Position numbers and translations under genes: made by a program. Below, piece after piece: positions 1 through 5,690 of a stretch of 11,810 nt of DNA (the stretch's first letter is position 1; every line of letters starts with the position of its first letter). A model generated the notes under the pieces. The model saw nothing but the letters and a program-made list of their open reading frames with translations, was not told the origin of the DNA and did not search any database. Origin of the DNA: Methanobacteriota archaeon (GTDB lineage: Archaea; Halobacteriota; Methanosarcinia; Methanosarcinales; Methanoperedenaceae); the NCBI GenBank assembly GCA_018900975.1, contig JAHIFK010000099.1:1-11810 (forward strand). The letters are read 5' to 3'.

Positions 1-2
1 CC

Positions 3-254
3 GTAGCTATCAGTGAAATAGCGCGAGTTCTCAAACCTGGGGGACGGTTTTTCTTTATGGAGCTTCTTTCTTCTCTTACAATGAAACCCATTATGCGTCT
101 TCTGACGCAGCACCCACCCGAAGCGCAGTTCACATGGGAAGAACTTTCGATGGAATTAGCAGACTCGGGTTTAGTGGTATCGGAAAATTCCTGCGTTGTG
201 AATTCATCCAGGGTGGTCGGTGTCGCTCGGAAAAGCACCTACATTGCGGAGTAA
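3..254 (+). CDS. Class I SAM-dependent methyltransferase, C-terminal fragment (5' end outside window)
   Basis: An open frame enters from the left edge and ends with TAA at 252-254, leaving 83 codons. Its first residues read AISEIARVLKPGGRFFFME. The RVLKPGG turn is the conserved post-motif III segment of UbiE/Methyltransf_11-type SAM-dependent methyltransferases, and the rest (Trp/Glu-rich, then VVGVARK) fits the C-terminal beta-strands of the Rossmann-like fold. The SAM-binding motif I and the start codon lie upstream of the window, so the substrate cannot be guessed. About 45 bases after the stop lies an attC-like palindrome in the same orientation, the arrangement seen again for the methyltransferase at 10570-11241. 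This suggests an accessory cassette rather than a housekeeping gene (inference). An ATG at 57 is only an internal Met. Confidence 0.75.
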   Translation, partial: VAISEIARVLKPGGRFFFMELLSSLTMKPIMRLLTQHPPEAQFTWEELSMELADSGLVVSENSCVVNSSRVVGVARKSTYIAE

Positions 255-299
255 ATTCGAGGGATGTCTCTATACATTTTAACAAATCGGCAACAGCGC

Positions 300-372
300 A
301 CAACAGCATGTTTGCGGTTCGATTCGCTCACCCAAATGCCTTCTGCACTTCGCATACCCGCAAACCGTTATG
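300..372 (+). repeat. attC-like palindromic element, site 1
   Basis: Seen in the sequence: a left end ACAACAGC (300-307), then GTTTGCGG (310-317), which pairs exactly with CCGCAAAC (358-365), followed by the right end CGTTATG (366-372). AAC (302-304) can also pair with GTT (367-369), giving R''-spacer-L'' and L'-spacer-R' geometry with a 40-base variable middle. The middle carries TCGCTCACCCAAAT (324-337), a 14-mer found exactly at the equivalent place in site 3 on the other strand 11 kb away. The element lies just 3' of the methyltransferase fragment. An earlier copy of the left end (CAACAGCGC, 291-299) makes the 5' boundary uncertain. Function as a recombination site is inferred. Confidence 0.5.
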
Positions 373-385
373 TTCACTTCATAAA

Positions 386-407
386 GAGTTCATAATTGTA
401 TGAACTC
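386..407. repeat. Perfect 9-bp palindrome with 4-base loop
   Basis: GAGTTCATA (386-394) and TATGAACTC (399-407) are exact reverse complements around the loop ATTG. It lies 14 bases after the attC-like element and in no gene. It could be an operator or the stem of a transcript end. There is no T-run directly after it on either strand, so a classical intrinsic terminator is not supported. Confidence 0.5.
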
Positions 408-561
408 AGAATCCAAACTCGCTGATTTTCACAAGCATATGGAATTTCATATCCCACACGTTATTAAGGATTGTAAATACTGAAAGCTACCACTCTCACT
501 ATTTTCGTGCCCATTTTTGCCGATAAAAGCCCAAAAAACAAAAAACGATAAAAACCCTCAT

Positions 562-633
562 GCATCCGCGCCGGGATGCCCCGGATTTCCAATCCAGCCG
601 GTTCGTGACTATGGGTGTTTTGTGCATCCATAG
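562..633. other. Cluster of three hairpins in a G+C-rich block, possible structured RNA
   Basis: Three short perfect stems follow one another: GCATCC (562-567) with GGATGC (574-579), GGATT (583-587) with AATCC (591-595), and CTATGG (609-614) with CCATAG (628-633). GCATCC also recurs at 624-629. The block is clearly richer in G+C than the A-rich flanks, which is a common sign of a structured RNA in A+T-rich archaea. A GGTTCG at 600-605 resembles a T-loop, but no cloverleaf can be closed. Strand and function are unknown. Confidence 0.25.
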
Positions 634-686
634 AATATCTTAAACCAGAATAACAATCGTAGCATTAAAAATGGGGCACAGTAAAA

Positions 687-1490
687 CTATGGAGATGAGC
701 AGATGGTCATTCGAGAACTCAGAAAAATCAACCGCTTAACCCGTTTCTCAGTTGATGGGGACCTGCTTAAGATGTAAGGGGCGCAGAAACCCCATTCAAA
801 AAAGAAGACCTCTGGCGGTACAGATGTTGAAAACCTTAGATCTTTATAAGAACTCGTATATTCTTCAATTTTAAGAAGTGCCGAAGCAAGTTTTTTTGGA
901 GCGTTAGTCATCCATGCAGCAGTTTCATCCGCCAGGTACTCTCGACTCCTTGAAACAAAAGGCTCTATCAGGTGAATTAGAGGATTCAGGAACAATGCAA
1001 ACCTCAATAATAAGCTGTATTTGCGTAGCTCCATGTCTTTATTCTTAATATGTGCAAGTTCGTGTGCCAGTACCGTTTCTAATTCTTTATCATCTAAAAT
1101 CTCAATAAGTGGAATCGTGAGCACAACTACTGGTTTGTTACGATGCTTGTATACGAAGGCATTTGGAATGCTTGACTCTAAAAAACCAACTTCCGGGACA
1201 CCTATTTCCATTTCACGGCAGAGCTTTTCTATGATTGTAAATACCTCTGGAAAATCCTGGCTTTTGGCAATGGTTTTGGTAATATTATGAAATCTGGTAT
1301 ATTTTATCATAAAATATAGGATCCCTAAAACAATCCCGCCTGCCAGTGCCAGAATTTTCTTATCCAGAGATAGCATTCCAAAAGGCATCAGCTCATATCC
1401 GAATAATTTGAGAATATACATGCTTACAGGTAATGCAAGGAGTATAAAAGCTCCCAGATCATAATAAAAACTTATCTTATTGTGGTTCAT
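687..1490 (-). CDS. M48-family membrane zinc metalloprotease
   Basis: The 267-residue protein begins with two hydrophobic segments (about residues 10-29 and 46-64). A peptidase M48 (HtpX/Ste24-like) domain follows, with the zinc motif HELAH at 143-147 (catalytic Glu144) and the third ligand in REYLADE (Glu184). A further hydrophobic patch lies around 160-178. The motif STEKRVKRL near the end matches the usual M48 tail (HPxxxxRIxRL). Peptidases of this group cleave membrane or secreted substrates. The start at 1490 lies inside the end of the upstream blaI-like gene (14-base overlap), so the pair is translationally coupled. By analogy with BlaR1/MecR1-BlaI, where the protease is of family M56, this protein may relay a signal by inactivating the neighbouring repressor. 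That role is inferred and there is no visible penicillin-binding sensor domain. Confidence 0.82.
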   Translation of the reverse strand: MNHNKISFYYDLGAFILLALPVSMYILKLFGYELMPFGMLSLDKKILALAGGIVLGILYFMIKYTRFHNITKTIAKSQDFPEVFTIIEKLCREMEIGVPEVGFLESSIPNAFVYKHRNKPVVVLTIPLIEILDDKELETVLAHELAHIKNKDMELRKYSLLLRFALFLNPLIHLIEPFVSRSREYLADETAAWMTNAPKKLASALLKIEEYTSSYKDLRFSTSVPPEVFFFEWGFCAPYILSRSPSTEKRVKRLIFLSSRMTICSSP

Positions 1491-1917
1491 AGCCTTTCAG
1501 TGCTTCATCGATCTTTTTCCGCAGTTCCTGTAATTTTTCAGGGTCACTTTTCGCAAGCTCTTCAATGAAGTATGCAGTAGTAGGCTCTCTAAAATCCTTT
1601 AGAAGTTTGTCCACTACTCTGGATGTGATCAGGCTATCAAACTCTTCCTTTTTTAAAAGGGGGGAATAATAATAACATAGACCCCTTAAACCTTTATCTG
1701 TCCTTCTTTTTAATAATTTTTTATCGTATAATCGGTTAAGCGTGCTGCTCACCGTTGTCATGGCAATGTCCCGCTTCTTTTTCAATTCCCCGAGGACATC
1801 ATGGGTAGAGGTCTCTTTTCTTTTCCAGACTATCTGCATTATTTTCTTTTCAAGAGGACCCAATACCTCCAATAGCTCGTTAGCATTCAGACTTATTTTT
1901 TTACTGCTTTCAGTCAT
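1477..1917 (-). CDS. BlaI/MecI/CopY-family winged-helix transcriptional regulator
   Basis: The 146-residue protein has the BlaI/MecI order. A winged helix occupies about residues 17-80 (LGPLEKKIMQIVWKR, then MTTVSSTLNRLYDKKLLKR as recognition helix and start of the wing, and GLCYYYSPL). A helical dimerisation tail follows (VVDKLLKDF, LRKKIDEALKGYE). Members bind as dimers to short dyads and repress their own operon. In beta-lactam resistance they are cleaved by a membrane metalloprotease, here probably the overlapping M48 gene. No Shine-Dalgarno sequence precedes the ATG at 1917, while a TATA-like TTTTATTA (1943-1950, minus strand) lies about 30 bases upstream, so a leaderless transcript is likely. 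Inverted repeats in the upstream region are candidate autoregulatory operators. The inducing signal is unknown. Confidence 0.87.
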   Translation of the reverse strand: MTESSKKISLNANELLEVLGPLEKKIMQIVWKRKETSTHDVLGELKKKRDIAMTTVSSTLNRLYDKKLLKRRTDKGLRGLCYYYSPLLKKEEFDSLITSRVVDKLLKDFREPTTAYFIEELAKSDPEKLQELRKKIDEALKGYEPQ

Positions 1918-1918
1918 T

Positions 1919-1939
1919 ATAGTATGGTATAGTTACTAT
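1919..1939. promoter_or_regulatory. Inverted repeat next to the blaI-like start, candidate operator
   Basis: ATAGTA (1919-1924) and TACTAT (1934-1939) are exact reverse complements, separated by nine bases. They lie two bases upstream of the start codon of the BlaI-like gene, where the start of a leaderless transcript would fall. BlaI-family repressors use short dyads of this size. Binding itself is inferred. Confidence 0.4.
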
Positions 1940-1940
1940 C

Positions 1941-1957
1941 TTTAATAAAAGTTTCGT
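1941..1957 (-). promoter_or_regulatory. Archaeal BRE/TATA promoter for the blaI-like operon
   Basis: On the minus strand this reads GAAACTTTTATTAAAG, an A-rich BRE followed by a TATA-like TTTTATTA. It lies about 25-35 bases before the ATG at 1917, the spacing expected for leaderless archaeal genes. Confidence 0.45.
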
Positions 1958-1963
1958 AGCATG

Positions 1964-1977
1964 GTAAAACTTAAATA
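1964..1977 (+). promoter_or_regulatory. Archaeal BRE/TATA promoter for the rightward membrane-protein operon
   Basis: GTAAAACTTAAATA matches a BRE (GTAAAA) joined to a box A (CTTAAATA). A start site about 25 bases downstream would leave a leader of about 30 bases before the ATG at 2030. GTAAAA at 1964-1969 is also the left arm of an inverted repeat with TTTTAC at 1984-1989, so regulator and TBP sites may overlap. Confidence 0.45.
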
Positions 1978-1984
1978 CTAACAT

Positions 1985-2003
1985 TTTACTATTATTGAGT
2001 AAA
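1985..2003. promoter_or_regulatory. Inverted repeat in the divergent promoter region, candidate operator
   Basis: TTTACT (1985-1990) and AGTAAA (1998-2003) form a perfect dyad around seven bases, just downstream of the box A of the rightward operon. It shares the core (A)GTA/TAC(T) with the repeat at 1919-1939, so one repressor, probably the adjacent BlaI-like protein, could control both directions. This is inferred. Confidence 0.35.
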
Positions 2004-2029
2004 GAGACAAAAGCACGTTGTGATAAACT

Positions 2030-2470
2030 ATGATACTTACTCCGTTCAAGCTGCACGCAATTTTCGGGCTTATCCTGATAATCGCAGGATTTGCCTTCGA
2101 CTTCCTTTACCTTGCCCCGAAAGTGAGCGAGTCTTTCAAAGCAAACCCTGTGCAATACCTGAATTCCTTTGAGAGGTACATGCACGACCTGATAAAAACA
2201 TATGCGATAGCGATTGGCCTCGTGAATATCGGGCTCGCCCTTCTCGCATCCAATTTTGCAGGGCCGCTAAAGACGGACTGGGCGATTGCATGGCTGATGA
2301 TTGTCAGCACAATAATTTTTATCGCTGCAGGATTCTGGTACGCGAACGCAGGGCCTGCCTTTGAATGGGAGTTGAGGTGTACTGTATTAACTATTAGCTT
2401 TGCAGGCATACTGCTTAGCATTGCGCTTGAGGCATACAAAATCATAAAATGGAGCGGTGCCAGTGCCTGA
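2030..2470 (+). CDS. Four-helix integral membrane protein, function unknown
   Basis: The 146-residue protein is mostly hydrophobic, with four predicted membrane helices at about residues 7-29, 55-77, 84-106 and 116-138. Short polar links separate them, including an acidic/basic stretch KVSESFKANPVQYLNSFERYMHD after the first helix. I do not recognise a family or any catalytic motif. The ATG at 2030 is preceded by a BRE/TATA pair at 1964-1977 and by only a weak ribosome-binding site (TGTGAT). The stop at 2468-2470 overlaps the start region of the CPBP gene, so the two are very likely translationally coupled and may act together in the membrane. Its promoter faces the blaI-like promoter, which suggests control by that regulator. 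Confidence 0.7.
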   Translation: MILTPFKLHAIFGLILIIAGFAFDFLYLAPKVSESFKANPVQYLNSFERYMHDLIKTYAIAIGLVNIGLALLASNFAGPLKTDWAIAWLMIVSTIIFIAAGFWYANAGPAFEWELRCTVLTISFAGILLSIALEAYKIIKWSGASA

Positions 2471-3134
2471 TAGTCATGCGAGCTGGTGGCTTGCCGTCGG
2501 AATAGCGGTCTGGATTGCTACAGTTCCTCTGCTTGCAGGTGTCACTGAAAGCCCTGCAAGAGCTTTTGGAATAATACTGGTCTGGATGGCGTTTCCACTC
2601 TTCTATGCTGTGAAGAATAAGGACTTTAAAGGAATCGGGCTGACAAAAAATAATCTTAGAGATGCGTTGGCAGGGATGCTGGTTGTATCAGTCGCTTATT
2701 CTGTGATACGCAACTTTTTAATCATGTATGTTCCGTCAAGCTCAAAATACATTGCTGCCAGTGCGCTAACGGTTGCTGAACTCTTGAAGCAGGGATATTT
2801 CGGAAGCATTGCCGGACCGTTTTCAAAGCTTTTCCCGATAATGTTTTTTATAACTTTTCTGGCAGCAATTTCCAATGAATTGTTCTACAGGGGATTTTTC
2901 TTCACACGGCTAAAGCAATTCGTGGATTGGAAGATAGCGGTCTTGATTTCTGCCTTGCTATTCGGAGTGTATCATTATCTTAATGTCGGGCTTAGCGGGT
3001 TCATAATGGGCGTGGTAGTGAGCATCGTCTCCGGCTGGCTCATGCAGAGGTATAACAATGTTGCTGCGCCTGCACTGTTCCACTTCCTGCAGTATATTGT
3101 TACGATTTTGGTGTTTTACTATTTTGTGCTATAG
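2463..3134 (+). CDS. CPBP-family (CAAX protease/Abi-like) intramembrane metalloprotease with altered motif 1
   Basis: CPBP (Abi) proteins are multi-helix membrane proteases related to the Rce1 CAAX prenyl protease. Numbered from the GTG at 2457 the protein has 225 residues and about six hydrophobic segments. The family motifs are visible: motif 1 as ISNELFYRGFFF (Glu141, Arg145), motif 2 as FGVYH (His173) and motif 3 as NNVAAPALFHFLQY (His209). Motif 1 is normally EExxxR; here the first Glu is Asn140, so activity may be changed, although the second Glu and both His are kept. Two GTG starts are possible, at 2457 and 2463. I prefer 2463 because GGAG at 2451-2454 then lies eight bases upstream. 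The gene overlaps the end of the preceding membrane protein. The substrate is unknown. Confidence 0.8.
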   Translation: MPDSHASWWLAVGIAVWIATVPLLAGVTESPARAFGIILVWMAFPLFYAVKNKDFKGIGLTKNNLRDALAGMLVVSVAYSVIRNFLIMYVPSSSKYIAASALTVAELLKQGYFGSIAGPFSKLFPIMFFITFLAAISNELFYRGFFFTRLKQFVDWKIAVLISALLFGVYHYLNVGLSGFIMGVVVSIVSGWLMQRYNNVAAPALFHFLQYIVTILVFYYFVL

Positions 3135-3144
3135 GGGTTGAATT

Positions 3145-3414
3145 ATGGAAACACAAACAGAGAATAACAATAAAAAAAACGATCCAGGTGGTTGGAAATG
3201 GCTGGCGTATCTTTCCCTGTCTGCAGCCATTATCATGATTTTAGGGATAGAGAACGCCCTGGAAAAGAAAACATCTTTTATTATCTTTGCCCTTTTAACT
3301 TTTCTTCCTGTCATCGGAGGAGTTTTGATGCAGAAATACGACAACATCCTTGCACCCTCATTCATTCACGGGTAACAGTTTTTCACTGCACTGGCCATTG
3401 TTTTATATTTATAA
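3145..3414 (+). pseudogene. Shortened CPBP-like membrane protein interrupted by an in-frame TAA
   Basis: The first open part (ATG 3145 to TAA 3373-3375) encodes 76 residues with two hydrophobic segments (about 18-36 and 43-61). It ends GVLMQKYDNILAPSFIHG. This aligns with the C-terminal motif 3 region of the gene just upstream (GWLMQRYNNVAAPALFHF), including the His. Reading on through the TAA in the same frame gives QFFTALAIVLYL and a second stop at 3412-3414, which restores the hydrophobic tail a CPBP protein should have. Motifs 1 and 2 are absent. The simplest reading is a tandem paralogue that lost its middle by deletion and gained a nonsense mutation. A short functional membrane peptide cannot be excluded, because GGGGTTGA precedes the ATG as a possible ribosome-binding site. 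Confidence 0.6.
3401..3413 (+). promoter_or_regulatory. TATA box of the MBL-fold gene
   Basis: TTTTATATTTATA is a near-ideal archaeal box A, centred about 20 bases before the ATG at 3425, which itself lacks a Shine-Dalgarno sequence. A leaderless transcript is likely. The box lies inside the read-through tail of the decayed CPBP-like gene. Confidence 0.5.
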
Positions 3415-3424
3415 TTACATATTT

Positions 3425-4297
3425 ATGGCAAACTTTAAAAAGAAACTCATATGCACGCTTTCAATACTTGCGCTCGTAACGCTGAGCACTTTTCCCAGAA
3501 CTCAGTCGGTCCCTGGCTCTTCCACTGCGACGGCTTTCAAGGAAGGTGAGAACTCAATAATATTCATCGGGCATTCCACTGCACTAATTCATCTCAACGG
3601 GACAAACATCCTGACCGACCCGAACTTCAACAATTGGACGGTTATTGTTCACCGCGGAAGAGAACCTGGCATAAAGTTCGAAAACCTGCCAAAAATTGGC
3701 GCTGTTTTAATATCGCATGCACACCGCGATCACCTGGACAGGTGGACAATGGAGCAGCTTCCGAAAGACACGCCTGTGTTGATTTCAGAAGGAAACGGAG
3801 ATATCTTGCGCGACTGGGGCTTTACAGATGTGCGGGAAATGAATATTTGGAACAAAACAGCGATAAACGGCATCAAAATCACCGCTGCTCCGGCAAACCA
3901 CAGCGGATCTCGCAATTCCGCCTTTGCTGATTATCCTAAGGCTTTGAGTTATATCATACAGGGCGAGAAAACAATTTATTTTGCCGGGGATACTGGATTG
4001 TTCGACGGGTTAAAAGAAATTGGAAACTATTCTCAAATTGATGCGGCGCTGCTGCCTGTTGGAGCCTATCGCCCCCGCTGGTTTATGAAAAGCCATCACA
4101 TGAGCCCGGATGATGCCATTCAGGCGATGGCACTGCTTGGAGCAAAAGAAATGATTCCTATCCATTGGGGCTCATTCAGGATAGCATATGACGGCATAGA
4201 TGAACCGAAGGATGTATTGCTTGAACTGGTTGATAACGGCAGTTTAAAAGAAAGAATTCATATTTTAGAAAACGGTGAGAAATACCTTTTCGAATGA
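3425..4297 (+). CDS. Exported or membrane-anchored metallo-beta-lactamase-fold hydrolase (UlaG/NAPE-PLD-like)
   Basis: The 290-residue protein starts at ATG 3425. An ATG 75 bases upstream in the same frame gives an unlikely N-terminus that overlaps the previous gene. Residues 1-25 form a basic-hydrophobic signal or anchor (FKKK, then LSILALVTLSTF), so the enzyme acts outside the cytoplasmic membrane. The metallo-beta-lactamase fold follows with its metal ligands: IFIGHSTALI (48-52 region), SHAHRDHLD (HxHxDH at 98-103), NHSGS (His159), FAGDTG (Asp189) and IPIHWGSF (His247). The GHST motif and the arrangement of the last ligands resemble the UlaG/NAPE-PLD branch, whose known members hydrolyse lactone or phosphodiester bonds. 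The substrate here is unknown. It has its own TATA box at 3401-3413. Confidence 0.85.
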   Translation: MANFKKKLICTLSILALVTLSTFPRTQSVPGSSTATAFKEGENSIIFIGHSTALIHLNGTNILTDPNFNNWTVIVHRGREPGIKFENLPKIGAVLISHAHRDHLDRWTMEQLPKDTPVLISEGNGDILRDWGFTDVREMNIWNKTAINGIKITAAPANHSGSRNSAFADYPKALSYIIQGEKTIYFAGDTGLFDGLKEIGNYSQIDAALLPVGAYRPRWFMKSHHMSPDDAIQAMALLGAKEMIPIHWGSFRIAYDGIDEPKDVLLELVDNGSLKERIHILENGEKYLFE

Positions 4298-4335
4298 CGC
4301 GGATAGTTCCAATATCAATAGTGTAGGAGGAAATA

Positions 4336-5478
4336 ATGACAAAAGTTTCGATTGTAAAATGTGAAAACTATGAGTGCCCGATGGTCAAACGTGCCATCCT
4401 CAGAAGTCTTGAACTGATAGGAGGACCTGAAAAATTCATAAAACCCGGAGATATTGTGCTTCTCAAGGTGAACGTTATAGTTGGCTTTCCTCCTGAGCGT
4501 GCAGCGACCACGCATCCTGCTGTCGTGAGTGAGATGGTTGAGATCGTGAAAGAGGCTGGCGGGATTCCATGGGTGGGGGATAGTTCAGGAGCGTACGGTT
4601 ATACTACGCAGTCGCTTGAATTGTCAGGAATTAAAAAAGCCACGCAAGAGGCTGGAGGTAAACTCATTAACTTTGAATCAACAGGCACTTATCCTGTAAA
4701 AGTTGATGGCAGGGTCTTAACAACTATCAATATTGCAAAACCTGCAATCGATTGCGATGTGCTTGTTTCTTTACCAAAAATGAAAACTCATATGCTGACT
4801 AAATATACTGGCGCAGTAAAAAATTTTTACGGCGTAATCCCGGGCTCTGGCAAGGCAGCGATACACAGACTTGCACCGACCGAGGAGAGCCTGAGCCATG
4901 CTGTTGTAGATATTTACTCTGCCCTGAAACCAAGGCTTGCGGTGATGGACGGCATAGTTGGCATGGAAGGAGAAGGTGCAACGAACGGAACACCAATCGA
5001 GTCAAAAGTTATTATATCAAGTCAAGATTGTGCAGCTCTGGATGCTGTAGCTTCTGAAGTCATGGGGTTTTCACATACAGATATTCTGACGACCCGTTTT
5101 GCAAACGAGCGTGGGCTTGGTGTTGGAGAGCTTAATAGAATTGAGGTTGCCGGAGAAAAAATCAATGACGTTATGCTCGATTTCAAAAAATCCAGACATC
5201 TGCCGTATAAATTACCAGAATTTTTAATGAAGTTTATGTTTAAAAACGTGGAGAACCTTTCCAGAGTTGAGATTTCAGAAGATGATTGCAAAAAATGCAG
5301 AATATGTTTCAACAGCTGCCCTGCTTCAGCGATTGCTCTGGAGCCGCGTCCTTACATAGATCAGGCAAAGTGCATCAAGTGCTACTGCTGCCATGAACTG
5401 TGCAGGAATAGCGCTGTGAAGCTGAAGACATCTTATCTGGGGAAGCAGCTATTGAAAGGGTCGATGTACAAATCTTAA
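4336..5478 (+). CDS. DUF362 protein with C-terminal 2x[4Fe-4S] ferredoxin domain
   Basis: The 380-residue protein has an N-terminal DUF362 domain (about residues 1-285; LLKVNVIVGFPPERAATTHP, GDSSGAYGYTT and LPKMKTHMLTKYTGAVKN are typical). A linker leads to two cysteine clusters: CKKCRICFNSCP (Cys318, 321, 324, 328) and CIKCYCCHELC (Cys346, 349, 352, 356). These are two complete CxxCxxCxxxC sets for [4Fe-4S] clusters; the usual Pro after the last Cys is Arg in the second. DUF362 proteins are common in methanogens and anaerobes; electron transfer is likely but the reaction is not established. The ATG at 4336 follows a strong Shine-Dalgarno GGAGG (4326-4330). It lies 38 bases after the MBL-fold gene and may be co-transcribed with it. 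No signal peptide, so probably cytoplasmic. Confidence 0.88.
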   Translation: MTKVSIVKCENYECPMVKRAILRSLELIGGPEKFIKPGDIVLLKVNVIVGFPPERAATTHPAVVSEMVEIVKEAGGIPWVGDSSGAYGYTTQSLELSGIKKATQEAGGKLINFESTGTYPVKVDGRVLTTINIAKPAIDCDVLVSLPKMKTHMLTKYTGAVKNFYGVIPGSGKAAIHRLAPTEESLSHAVVDIYSALKPRLAVMDGIVGMEGEGATNGTPIESKVIISSQDCAALDAVASEVMGFSHTDILTTRFANERGLGVGELNRIEVAGEKINDVMLDFKKSRHLPYKLPEFLMKFMFKNVENLSRVEISEDDCKKCRICFNSCPASAIALEPRPYIDQAKCIKCYCCHELCRNSAVKLKTSYLGKQLLKGSMYKS

Positions 5479-5678
5479 ATAAAAGATTTCTTTTTATTTT
5501 CTGCATGTATCACATTATTATTTATCCAGTGTATCAATACCCCTATGCTTGCACCTATAGCCATTGGCACAAATATGCTAAGCAGGCCGCTAAGGTTTCA
5601 GAAAGTATTGGCAACTTATATACAGGCAAAATATTGTGCAGTAGCTGGTACGAGATAAAACCTGGAAGAGTAATTGGT
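5475..5678 (-). pseudogene. Decayed C-terminal fragment of an integral membrane protein
   Basis: On the minus strand one reading frame gives membrane-like sequence broken by two stops: SSRFYLVPATAQYFACI, TAA (5616-5618), VANTF, TGA (5598-5600), then NLSGLLSIFVPMAIGASIG, VLIHWINNN and a lysine-rich end, with a stop at 5475-5477. The pieces stay in one frame, and the last 40 residues form a plausible final membrane helix with a positively charged tail. The fragment might come from a transporter, but it is too short to name. An ATG at 5564 could start a 29-residue peptide, without a visible ribosome-binding site. It could also be chance, as the stretch is only 68 codons. Confidence 0.3.
5477..5500. 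terminator. A/T-rich inverted repeat between convergent genes, candidate terminator
   Basis: Immediately after the DUF362 stop, AAATAAAAG (5478-5486) faces CTTTTTATTT, a near-perfect stem with one bulged T, ending in a T-rich tract on +. Archaeal termination mainly needs T-rich runs, which are present on both strands here, between genes that converge. Confidence 0.35.
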
Positions 5679-5690
5679 TCAATGCGATGC

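Larger units (their letters stand above)
255..686. other. Long intergenic stretch with several inverted repeats, no gene seen
   Basis: This 432-base stretch separates the methyltransferase fragment from the convergent metalloprotease gene. No open frame in it has protein-like composition. It contains an attC-like element (about 300-372), a perfect palindrome (386-407) and, after an A-rich run (519-555), a compact G+C-rich block with three hairpins (562-633). Each is listed separately. No promoter or tRNA could be called with confidence. Confidence 0.6.

Noticed and set aside
570..620. Possible tRNA (GGTTCG T-loop-like motif and a small stem)
   Set aside because: No acceptor stem or D-arm can be closed around it and the would-be anticodon stem has a three-base loop.
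3373..3375. Stop in the CPBP-like remnant as a recoded codon (pyrrolysine)
   Set aside because: Pyrrolysine uses UAG, but this codon is TAA, so a nonsense mutation is the simpler view.
3350..3424. Upstream ATG of the MBL-fold gene
   Set aside because: It would add 25 unlikely residues, overlap the preceding frame and hide the signal peptide that starts cleanly at 3425.
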